Assembly (NCBI GenBank): GCA_016283355.1
Contig: JAEEMS010000009.1
Location: forward strand, 1 to 50,194
Source of the DNA: Elusimicrobiaceae bacterium
GTDB lineage: Bacteria; Elusimicrobiota; Elusimicrobia; Elusimicrobiales; Elusimicrobiaceae
Direction: 5' to 3'
DNA: 50,194 bases
Positions within the stretch are counted from its first letter, which is position 1. The number at the start of each line of letters is the position of its first letter. This document shows positions 34,229-42,025 of this stretch, piece after piece. The notes under the pieces were generated by a model. It made no database searches, had not been told where the DNA came from, and saw only the letters and a program-made list of their open reading frames with translations. The translations under genes were made by a program, and so were the position numbers.

Positions 34229-35383
34229 TTATTTCTTTTTGGAGCGTGTTCTCGAGGAACCCTTTTTGGAGGGCTTTTTCTTGAGGGCAACAATCCGATG
34301 TTTGGATTTTGTCACCTTCCGTTTAGGACGAATTGCAGTTTTGGAAACGGCAGACCGGGATTTTGTTTTAGATATATTTTTTTTCTTTTTTGTTTTTTTG
34401 GAAGGCCCCGTTTCTTGTGCTTTCTTGAGCAATCGTGCCAAGGCACCCGTTTGGATTTCTTCTCCCAAAATATTCGTTTTACGACGAGGGCGCATGGCAC
34501 TATGTAACTTATTGGTACGGAAATCATGGGAATGAACTTCCAAAATACCGGCTTTTTGTGCCGCCACACGAAGCGCATGTACCGCCCGTTCTTCAATTTG
34601 ACGCACCCGCTCACGGGACAAACTAAGTATTTCGGCAACTTCTCCCAATGTCTTGGGAGTGTTATCTTCTAAACCGTAACGCATGCTGACAACTAAACGG
34701 TCTCTCTCATCCAAATTATCCAAACTTTCCCGGATACTGGTTTGACTTTCGTTTTCTAAGAAAACCTCATGCGGATTTCCTTTACCATCATCACTAATCA
34801 AATCCTCTAACGTGGTAGCATCTTCTTCGTACACCATCGTTGTCAAAGAATCAATCCCTTTGGCAGCATTTAGTGTATCCATAATGGACTTAACTTGCCG
34901 AGCTGTTAAATTCAATTCTTCCGCCATCTCTCGCAGAGACGGATCTCGGCCGTTAGTTTCTTTCAATTCATTCCAGGCACGGAACCATTTTTTTAAATTT
35001 CCCCATGCATGGGACGGTATTTTGATTGTTCCAGATTGTTCTTCAATAAATTTGCGAATGTATTGCTCAATCCAATAAACGGCATACGTGGAAAAGCGGT
35101 ATCCCTTTTCCGGCTCAAATTTATCAATAGCTTGTAGGAGCCCCAGATTTCCTTCTTCAATTAAATCCATTAGCTCCATACCCGGCCGTTGAAAACGTTT
35201 GGCGGTAGGAATAACCAGGCGCAAATTCATCTCCATCAGTTCTACTTTTGCGGATTCATCCCCTTTCTTGGCACGTTTCCACAACTGGGACATTTCCGCC
35301 CGGTCCATTTCTTTTGTGATTTGTCCTAACTGTTTAAAATATTCATTAACTGTATCAAAAGATTCGTTTGCCATATTACTCAT
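34229..35383 (-). CDS. Sigma-70 family RNA polymerase sigma factor with a long basic tail
   Basis: 384 residues. Region 1.2 is at about 8-35, region 2 at about 40-120 (NLRLVIPTAKRFQRPGMELMDLIEEGN, GYRFSTYAVYWIEQYIRKFIEEQ), region 3 at about 140-205 and region 4 at about 215-275 with the helix-turn-helix LGEVAEILSLSRERVRQIEERA. No region 1.1 is present, and the segment after region 2 (SGTIKIPSHAWGNLKKW) differs from the primary-sigma RTIRIPVH pattern, so it may be a non-primary group 2 type sigma. Residues about 285-384 form an extra tail, from 321 on mostly Lys, Arg, Ser and Thr, which ordinary sigma factors lack. The start at 35383 has no clear ribosome site; Met4 is an alternative. Confidence 0.92.
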   Translation of the reverse strand: MSNMANESFDTVNEYFKQLGQITKEMDRAEMSQLWKRAKKGDESAKVELMEMNLRLVIPTAKRFQRPGMELMDLIEEGNLGLLQAIDKFEPEKGYRFSTYAVYWIEQYIRKFIEEQSGTIKIPSHAWGNLKKWFRAWNELKETNGRDPSLREMAEELNLTARQVKSIMDTLNAAKGIDSLTTMVYEEDATTLEDLISDDGKGNPHEVFLENESQTSIRESLDNLDERDRLVVSMRYGLEDNTPKTLGEVAEILSLSRERVRQIEERAVHALRVAAQKAGILEVHSHDFRTNKLHSAMRPRRKTNILGEEIQTGALARLLKKAQETGPSKKTKKKKNISKTKSRSAVSKTAIRPKRKVTKSKHRIVALKKKPSKKGSSRTRSKKK

Positions 35384-35458
35384 ATAGTATCAAACTTTTG
35401 AAACTTGTTCCAGTTGTTTTTATAAAGAAGAAAAGTTACATTCAATTAGCAAAAATAG

Positions 35459-35467
35459 TGTTATAAT
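35459..35467 (+). promoter_or_regulatory. Extended -10 promoter of the sugar permease gene
   Basis: TG-T-TATAAT, a perfect -10 hexamer (35462-35467) with the extended TG one base upstream; no good -35 is visible. Transcription should start near 35474, 22 bases before the ATG at 35496. Confidence 0.65.
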
Positions 35468-35495
35468 GGAAGTAAGCCATTTCAAAGGAGAATTT

Positions 35496-36821
35496 ATGCA
35501 GACAGAAAGACCCACTAAAAATTTTTTACAAATTTTATATATGTGTTTAGGATTTTTTGGAATTCAGTTCGGCTGGGCGCTCCAGATGAACAACATGAGT
35601 GCCATTTATTCCCGTCTGGGAGCCAGTGAATCCGAGCTACCTATTTTGTGGTTAGCCGCACCGGTGACGGGGTTACTGGTACAACCCATTGTAGGATATT
35701 TCAGTGACCGCACTTGGTGCCGATTGGGCAGAAGACGCCCCTACTTTTTAGGCGGTGCCATTTTTTCTGTCTTTGCACTCTTCTTAATGCCGCAAGCTAC
35801 CGCCGTTTGGATGGCCGCAATTACTTTGTGGATATTGGATACTTCTGTTAATGTCAGCATGGAACCTTTCCGCGCGTTTGTCGGGGATATTTTACCGGAA
35901 CACCAACGCAAAACCGGATACGCAATGCAAAGCGTGATGATTGGCGCGGGAGCCGTCATCGCTTCCTTCTTACCGCAGATTTTGACTAATTTAGGAGTCA
36001 GCACCGAAGCGGCCATCGGCCATATTCCTAACACCGTACGTTATTCTTTTTTCATCGGAGCCATCGTACTGTTAACAGCGATCATCGCCACCGTAGTTAC
36101 CACTCCTGAATATCCACCGGCCGATATGGAAGAATTTAAAAAGTTACAAAAACAATCTAAAAGCTTCTTTTTAACGCTCAAAGAAATGTGGAATGCTTTT
36201 GTTACTATGCCGCAAACTATGTGCCGTCTAGCGGTGGTGCAATTTTTTACGTGGGCAGCGTTTATGTTGATGTGGGTTTATTTTACCCCCGGCATTGCTT
36301 CCGGTGTCTTCCATGCACTCCCCGGAACACCGGAATATGAGGTAGCGGCCACGTGGGGCAGTTCCTGTTTTGGGATTTATAATGGAGTTGCTTTCATCTT
36401 TTCGTTTGTGTTGTTATGGCTGACAACACGTTTCTCCGCTAAAAAAATTCATATTGTTTGTTTAACAATCGGCGGAATCGGCTTGGCATCCTTGGGTACC
36501 ACCTTATTCGGCATACAATTTACCAAATACGGACTTATTTTCCCCATGGTATGTATCGGAATTGCGTGGAGCAGCATTTTGTCCATGCCCTATGCCATGC
36601 TCTCCAATGCATTACCCGCAGAAAAAATGGGATTCTATATGGGCGTATTTAATTTCTTCATTGTGATTCCTCAAATTTGTGTAAATTTATTTTTCGGGCC
36701 TTTCATGAAATACGCCTTGGGTGGTAGTACAATTGCAGCGGTTGGTGTCGGCGGAATCAGTTTGCTCATCGCAGCCGTAGCCACTTTACGGGTACATGAA
36801 CCCCTTTCTACGCAGGAGTAA
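35496..36821 (+). CDS. MFS sugar transporter (SLC45/GPH-like)
   Basis: A 441-residue permease with about twelve membrane helices. The N-terminal part FGIQFGWALQMNNMSAIYSRLGA and the loop GYFSDRTWCRLGRRRPYFLGG are typical of the sucrose/maltose MFS group related to SLC45, which import disaccharides with protons. I choose the ATG at 35496, directly after AAAGGAGAATTT; an earlier in-frame ATG at 35466 overlaps the -10 box. malQ follows after six bases, so maltose or maltodextrin is the likely substrate. That substrate is inferred from context. Confidence 0.85.
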   Translation: MQTERPTKNFLQILYMCLGFFGIQFGWALQMNNMSAIYSRLGASESELPILWLAAPVTGLLVQPIVGYFSDRTWCRLGRRRPYFLGGAIFSVFALFLMPQATAVWMAAITLWILDTSVNVSMEPFRAFVGDILPEHQRKTGYAMQSVMIGAGAVIASFLPQILTNLGVSTEAAIGHIPNTVRYSFFIGAIVLLTAIIATVVTTPEYPPADMEEFKKLQKQSKSFFLTLKEMWNAFVTMPQTMCRLAVVQFFTWAAFMLMWVYFTPGIASGVFHALPGTPEYEVAATWGSSCFGIYNGVAFIFSFVLLWLTTRFSAKKIHIVCLTIGGIGLASLGTTLFGIQFTKYGLIFPMVCIGIAWSSILSMPYAMLSNALPAEKMGFYMGVFNFFIVIPQICVNLFFGPFMKYALGGSTIAAVGVGGISLLIAAVATLRVHEPLSTQE

Positions 36822-36827
36822 TATCGT

Positions 36828-39494
36828 ATGGAAATTCTGTTTCACATTCACTATAAAACCGCTTGGGGAGAAAACCTGCATGCGGTTCTTACCCTTCCGG
36901 AAAAAGGAAAGATACAAATTTTTGACGTGCCTCTTACTACAAAAGACGGCTTGTTTTGGACGGGGAAATTACAACTCTCCCCTTCCGGTACGCTTACTGC
37001 TTCTTATCACTATGAAGTGTTCCGGCAAGACAAATTGTTCCGCCGAGAATGGCATACGTTGCCCCGGACACTCGTAGTAAACCCTGTATCTTCTCGTTAC
37101 ATTGTACGTGACACTTGGCGTGATTTACCCGACCAATACCCTTTGTATTCTTCTGCAGTAACGGAAGTGTTCCGCAAGCGATCCGTAAAAACTTCGTACA
37201 ACTGGTCCCTTTTTAAACACACCGTTATACTCCGTGCGCAAACACCGCGCCCGCACACCGGGCAAACGCTTCATCTTTGCGGAGAAGGAAAAGCACTGGG
37301 GAATTGGGATCCAGCTCAAGCTCCGGCATTTACGGAAACATCTCCCAATGAGTGGACACTCTTGCTAAATGCGGATAAATTACTCCCGGGTGCTAGTTAC
37401 AAATTACTCATCTGCGGGAACAAAGAAACCCTTTGGGAAGAAGGGAAAAACCGAACATTACCCGATTTTACACTACAAGATAATGAAGTGTGGATTCAAA
37501 GTGATTTGCGTCCCAAATTTGTAGTAAATAATCCGCTGCGTGCGGCCGGAGTTGTTTTGCCGGTGTTTTCTTTACGTTCACAAAAGAGTTGGGGTATCGG
37601 CGATTTTGCAGATCTGGCACGCTTGGCCGATTGGGCCAAACAAACCGGGCAAAAGGTTATCCAAATTTTGCCTATTAACGATACAACCCTTTCGCACGCC
37701 TGGCAAGATTCTTATCCGTATAATGCGGTATCTGTGTATGCATTACATCCCATTTACGCCGATGTAAACAATCTCCCTGGGGAAATAAAAGAAGATTGGG
37801 AAAAACAACGCAAAGAACTCAATCTTTTGCCTGCAGTGGATTACGAGGCCGTCCTTTCTTTAAAATTAGCCCGGTTGCGCACAGCTTTTAAAGCGGAAGG
37901 GAAACGTGTTTTATCCACCAATGCTTTCCGTGAATTTTTTATCGCACAACTTCACTGGCTGCCGGCTTATGCCATGTTCTGCGTATTACGGGACCGTTAC
38001 AAAACTCCCGATTTCCGGGAATGGCCCCAGTACCAAAATTTTTCGTACAGAAGAGTGGTTACTTTTTGTGAGGAAAAATCCTCCGAATATGCTGAGGTAT
38101 CTTTTTGGTATTATGTACAATTTACGTTACACAAACAATTATTACAAGCTGCGCAAAAAGCCCGCAGTTTAGGAATTATTTTAAAGGGAGATATTCCGAT
38201 TGGTATTTCCCCCACCAGTGTGGAAGCATGGATGGAACCGCAACTGTTCCATTTAGACGTCCAAGCCGGAGCTCCGCCGGATGCTTTTTCCGCCACCGGG
38301 CAAAATTGGGGATTTCCAACTTACAATTGGGAAACCATGTCTAAAGACGGTTACCGTTGGTGGATGCGTCGTTTTACGCACATGGCTACTTATTTTGATG
38401 CGTACCGCATTGACCATGTACTGGGATTTTTCCGTATTTGGGAAATTCCTTCCCATAGTGTACAAGGACTACTCGGACAATTTTCTCCCGCGCTTCCCTT
38501 GGACCCGAAGGAAATCGGTCAATTTGGCTTGCAATTCAAAAACGCTTTTGTATTACCCCGTATTTCCGAAAAATATTTGAAAGAAAAATTGGGCGACCAA
38601 GCGCAAAAAGCCAAAGAGTTATTTCTCTTACCGGAAGGAAACGGCACTTACCGACTCAAACCGGAATTTTCAACTCAACGGCAAATAGAAACTTTCTTGG
38701 CCAACGAAAGCGACAAAAAAACCGAACAACTGCGCCAAGGAATGTATGCGCTTATTTCCAATGTGCTTTTTGTGGAAGATTTACGCCAAAAAGGCAAATA
38801 TCATCCGCGTATTGCTGCCCTAACAGACGGATTTTTCCGTTCGTTAAGTGCAACACAGCAAAGTGCATTCCGCAAACTCTACAATGATTATTTTTTCCGA
38901 CGGCACAACACCTTTTGGGCGGAACAAGCTCTTAAAAAATTGCCGGCGCTTACGCAAGCTACCCGCATGTTGGCCTGCGCAGAAGATTTGGGAATGGTGC
39001 CTGCGTGTGTACCAACCGTCATGCAAAAATTACAATTACTGTCTCTTGAAATTGAACGCATGCCTAAAGAATTGGGGAAAGATTTTGCCGATATTTGTAA
39101 ATATCCTTATCTTTCGGTTGCTACACCCTCTACTCATGATATGTCTGTATTGAGAGCATGGTGGAAGGAAGACAAAACGCTTACACAAAAATTTTGGAGT
39201 GAGGTGCTAGGTAAAACGGGCAAAGCCCCGCAAGAAGCCGATGCGGCAACCTGTGAAGCTATTTTGGATTTACATTTGCAAAGTCCTTCTATGCTCGCGC
39301 TTATTTCTTACCAAGATTGGACTAGCATGGACGAAACGCTCCGCACCGAAGACCCGGATGCAGAACGGATTAACATACCGGCCAACCCGCGCCATTATTG
39401 GCGATATCGAATGCCCATTACAATTGAAGAATTGTTCACAAAAAAATCCTTCAATCAGAAAATAAAAGATAAGATTGTTCAGAACGGACGATAA
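36828..39494 (+). CDS. malQ: 4-alpha-glucanotransferase with two N-terminal starch-binding domains
   Basis: GH77 amylomaltase of the long type resembling plant DPE2 and Bacteroides enzymes. Residues about 1-105 and 125-230 look like two CBM20 starch-binding domains (HFHIHYKTAWGENL-like start; HLCGEGKALGNWDPAQAPAF). The GH77 barrel follows, with QILPINDTTLSHAW, SYPYNAVSVYALHPIY, the nucleophile region FDAYRIDHVLGFFR, the acid CAEDLGMVP and ATPSTHDMSVLRAWW. At 888 residues it is far longer than E. coli MalQ (about 690). It transfers glucan segments between maltodextrins and has no signal peptide, so it is cytoplasmic. It follows the permease with an AGGAG site. Confidence 0.94.
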   Translation: MEILFHIHYKTAWGENLHAVLTLPEKGKIQIFDVPLTTKDGLFWTGKLQLSPSGTLTASYHYEVFRQDKLFRREWHTLPRTLVVNPVSSRYIVRDTWRDLPDQYPLYSSAVTEVFRKRSVKTSYNWSLFKHTVILRAQTPRPHTGQTLHLCGEGKALGNWDPAQAPAFTETSPNEWTLLLNADKLLPGASYKLLICGNKETLWEEGKNRTLPDFTLQDNEVWIQSDLRPKFVVNNPLRAAGVVLPVFSLRSQKSWGIGDFADLARLADWAKQTGQKVIQILPINDTTLSHAWQDSYPYNAVSVYALHPIYADVNNLPGEIKEDWEKQRKELNLLPAVDYEAVLSLKLARLRTAFKAEGKRVLSTNAFREFFIAQLHWLPAYAMFCVLRDRYKTPDFREWPQYQNFSYRRVVTFCEEKSSEYAEVSFWYYVQFTLHKQLLQAAQKARSLGIILKGDIPIGISPTSVEAWMEPQLFHLDVQAGAPPDAFSATGQNWGFPTYNWETMSKDGYRWWMRRFTHMATYFDAYRIDHVLGFFRIWEIPSHSVQGLLGQFSPALPLDPKEIGQFGLQFKNAFVLPRISEKYLKEKLGDQAQKAKELFLLPEGNGTYRLKPEFSTQRQIETFLANESDKKTEQLRQGMYALISNVLFVEDLRQKGKYHPRIAALTDGFFRSLSATQQSAFRKLYNDYFFRRHNTFWAEQALKKLPALTQATRMLACAEDLGMVPACVPTVMQKLQLLSLEIERMPKELGKDFADICKYPYLSVATPSTHDMSVLRAWWKEDKTLTQKFWSEVLGKTGKAPQEADAATCEAILDLHLQSPSMLALISYQDWTSMDETLRTEDPDAERINIPANPRHYWRYRMPITIEELFTKKSFNQKIKDKIVQNGR

Positions 39495-39495
39495 T

Positions 39496-39523
39496 AAAAA
39501 CCCCCGGATTATCGGGGGTTTTT
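39496..39523. terminator. Bidirectional terminator between malQ and the carboxyltransferase
   Basis: AAAAACCCCCG (39496-39506), loop GATTAT, CGGGGGTTTTT (39513-39523), with T-runs on both strands. It serves convergent malQ (plus) and the acyl-CoA carboxyltransferase gene (minus). Confidence 0.9.
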
Positions 39524-39525
39524 TA

Positions 39526-41133
39526 TTACAAAGGAATGTTTCCTTTATGTGGATTACTGCGCCGGGGATCACGTTTTTTACGTAACACCTCAAATGCACG
39601 AATAATTTTGGCACGCGCTTGCGCGGGTTCAATTACCTCATCAATCGAACCGTTGGAAGAGGCCTGATAAGGAGAAGCAAATTTATCGGAATATTCTTGT
39701 GTCATTTTTTGTTTCATTTCTTCCTTTTTGGCTTCATCCTTTTCTGCCTTCAAAGCACGGGAATACAAAATTTCCACTGCACCGCGCGGCCCCATAACGG
39801 CAATTTCCGCGGAAGGGAAGGCAAAGTTAAAATCACCCCGCAAGTATTTAGACCCCATGGCAATGTAGGCCCCTCCGTATGCTTTACGTAACACAAGCGT
39901 TACTTTCGGGATGGAAGCTTCCGAATAAGCATACAGCAATTTTGCCCCGTGGCGAATAATTCCACCATGTTCTTGGGCCACACCGGGTAAATAACCGCCC
40001 GTGTCTACCAATGTTAAAAGCGGGATGTTAAACGCGTTTAAAAAGCGGATAAAACGGGCTGCTTTATCGCTGGCATCACAATCCAACGCACCGCCCAATG
40101 TAGCCGGGTTATTGGCCACCACTCCGACCACTTGCCCGCCCAATCGAATAAAACCCGTTACGATATTTTTGGCAAAATTTTGATGAATTTCAAAGAATCC
40201 GTAATCATCCGCTAAACGCCAAATGACATGTTGAATGCGAAACGCTTTCTTCGGGTCCATTTCACATACACGTTCCAAAACCGGCGTTGCACGGTTGATT
40301 AAATCCGTGGTCGTTTCAACGGGAGGATTTTCATCACAGTTTTGCGGTAAAAACGACAACAATTCACGCACTTGGCGGAAACAGTCCTGTTCCGACTTAG
40401 CCACAAATTGACACACGCCGCTTTTCTCGCTATGCGGCGCACTACCGCCCAACGTATCAAAATCTACTTCTTCACCGGTGGCGGCCTTAACGGCACCGGG
40501 ACCGGTAATAAACATATGGCTAATCCCTTCCACCATGAAAATGAAGTCCGTTAATGCCGGGGAATAGGCAGCGCCCCCCGCACACGGCCCTAAAATGAGT
40601 GAAATTTGAGGAATGATACCGGAAGCTTTCACGTTACGGTAGAAAATTTCCCCGTATCCGTTTAAGCTATCCACCCCTTCTTGTATACGAGCACCACCGG
40701 AGTCAAACAACCCAATTACCGGAATTTTGGCATCAATAGCGCGGTCCATTAATTCGGCAATTTTACGGGCATGTGCCAAACCCAAAGACCCACCCAGTTG
40801 CGTAAAATCTTGGGCAAACAGGGCTACTTCTCGGCCGTTAATCCGGCCAAAACCGGTAATGACCCCGTCCCCTTTAATATGTTTATCCTTTACCCCAAAA
40901 TCGGAGCAGGAGCTTTCCATTAAGCTTTTGATTTCCAAAAAACTGTCTTTGTCTAACAAATAAGAGATGCGCTCACGCGCCGTCATCTTTCCCTTTTCTT
41001 TTTGGGCTTTGATACGTTCTTCGCCGGCCCCTTGCAAGGCGTCTTGAGAAATCTGCCGAAATTTTACCAATGTTTCAGGCGCAGGATCAGTGGATGGTTT
41101 ATCGAGTCGAGGATCTTCAAAAAGTTCAATCAT
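39526..41133 (-). CDS. Biotin-dependent acyl-CoA carboxyltransferase (PccB/MmdA family)
   Basis: A 535-residue protein with two crotonase-like carboxyltransferase halves: GKMTARERISYLLDKDSFLE, GDGVITGFGRINGREVALFAQDFTQLGGSLG, FDSGGARIQEGVDSL, GPCAGGAAYSPALTDFI, then the C-terminal half with VVANNPATLGGALDCDASDKAARF, TLVDTGGYLPGVAQE and AYGGAYIAMGSKYLRGD. Family members are the beta subunit of propionyl-CoA carboxylase or the alpha subunit of methylmalonyl-CoA decarboxylase. No biotin carrier, biotin carboxylase or sodium-pump subunit lies in the window, so the exact reaction cannot be decided. A GGGAGGG site precedes the start. Confidence 0.92.
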   Translation of the reverse strand: MIELFEDPRLDKPSTDPAPETLVKFRQISQDALQGAGEERIKAQKEKGKMTARERISYLLDKDSFLEIKSLMESSCSDFGVKDKHIKGDGVITGFGRINGREVALFAQDFTQLGGSLGLAHARKIAELMDRAIDAKIPVIGLFDSGGARIQEGVDSLNGYGEIFYRNVKASGIIPQISLILGPCAGGAAYSPALTDFIFMVEGISHMFITGPGAVKAATGEEVDFDTLGGSAPHSEKSGVCQFVAKSEQDCFRQVRELLSFLPQNCDENPPVETTTDLINRATPVLERVCEMDPKKAFRIQHVIWRLADDYGFFEIHQNFAKNIVTGFIRLGGQVVGVVANNPATLGGALDCDASDKAARFIRFLNAFNIPLLTLVDTGGYLPGVAQEHGGIIRHGAKLLYAYSEASIPKVTLVLRKAYGGAYIAMGSKYLRGDFNFAFPSAEIAVMGPRGAVEILYSRALKAEKDEAKKEEMKQKMTQEYSDKFASPYQASSNGSIDEVIEPAQARAKIIRAFEVLRKKRDPRRSNPHKGNIPL

Positions 41134-41172
41134 AGTCCCTCCCGTAATCTACTTATATTTTACTAAAATAAA

Positions 41173-41197
41173 AGCGCCAAGGGGGCCCCTTGGCGCT
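41173..41197 (-). terminator. Rho-independent terminator of the 265-residue membrane protein gene
   Basis: On the minus strand AGCGCCAAGG (41197-41188), a five-base loop and CCTTGGCGCT (41182-41173) form a perfect ten-base stem, followed by TTTATTTTAG. Confidence 0.88.
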
Positions 41198-41215
41198 ATT
41201 AAGGAAAAATTTTGT

Positions 41216-42013
41216 TTAAATTTGAGGAATTTCCGGCAGTGAATCTTCCACAGCCGCGGCAGAAGCAGCGGGTTTATCCTCTTCGAACAAATCCGGCTGG
41301 TTGAAAAAGAAAATCAATGCTGCCACAAACAGAACAATATGATTGATAATCCCCCACAATAAGAGTACAAACGCGCGGACCGTTTCACTAATAAAAATAC
41401 TGGGCAGCAAGGTAAGGCCAAAACCAACGGTAGCCACTATAAACCACACCCACCAGTAACTCAGCAAGAGGGAAGCCCCGTTTGCTAATGCTTGACGGCG
41501 GGAGGGGTTTATAGCAAAACCCAACCCAAACAACACTAAGCTGATTTCCCACACCATCATGTACAGTGCGTTGGGAATACTGGACGTCATAAACGGCGGC
41601 ACCAACCAAATAGAGGAAAAATTATCGTTCCAAAATAGGGAAAGACAAATCACAATTCCCAAAACCACTTGCAGTGTCCATAATTTCCAACCACAACGCA
41701 GCGTAAGCCCTATTAACTCCCAACGGCTGTGTTGGTGTGGCGTTACTTTGTTGAGAAGCACGTACATAATCCATAAGAAAATCAGGTCTAGCCCTCCAAC
41801 GGCAAGCGCACTGTAAATAGCCAACAAAGCATTTTGCGTAAGACCGTAGATCACATCGTGATTGGCAAAGAAAGACACCAGTGGCCCCAATAAGACCGCC
41901 GCCAGCCAGCCGAAAAAAACGGGGAAAAATTGTAGCAGTATAAACCCTGTTACAACCCCAAACCCTGCCCAAAAAAACAAAGACACCCAAGATGGAACTT
42001 TTCTTTCACTCAT
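41216..42013 (-). CDS. Six-helix membrane protein, unknown
   Basis: 265 residues with about six hydrophobic helices (roughly 12-35, 60-85, 105-128, 145-168, 180-205, 215-240), then a polar Ala- and Glu-rich tail of about 25 residues. The pattern of Trp-rich helices (YWWVWFIVATVGFGL) resembles Yip1-like or other small integral membrane proteins, but I do not recognise the family with confidence. It starts 12 bases after the stop of the 1344-residue exported protein and ends at a strong terminator, so it is the last gene of that unit and may assist that protein. Confidence 0.75.
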   Translation of the reverse strand: MSERKVPSWVSLFFWAGFGVVTGFILLQFFPVFFGWLAAVLLGPLVSFFANHDVIYGLTQNALLAIYSALAVGGLDLIFLWIMYVLLNKVTPHQHSRWELIGLTLRCGWKLWTLQVVLGIVICLSLFWNDNFSSIWLVPPFMTSSIPNALYMMVWEISLVLFGLGFAINPSRRQALANGASLLLSYWWVWFIVATVGFGLTLLPSIFISETVRAFVLLLWGIINHIVLFVAALIFFFNQPDLFEEDKPAASAAAVEDSLPEIPQI

Positions 42014-42025
42014 ACGTATATATTA

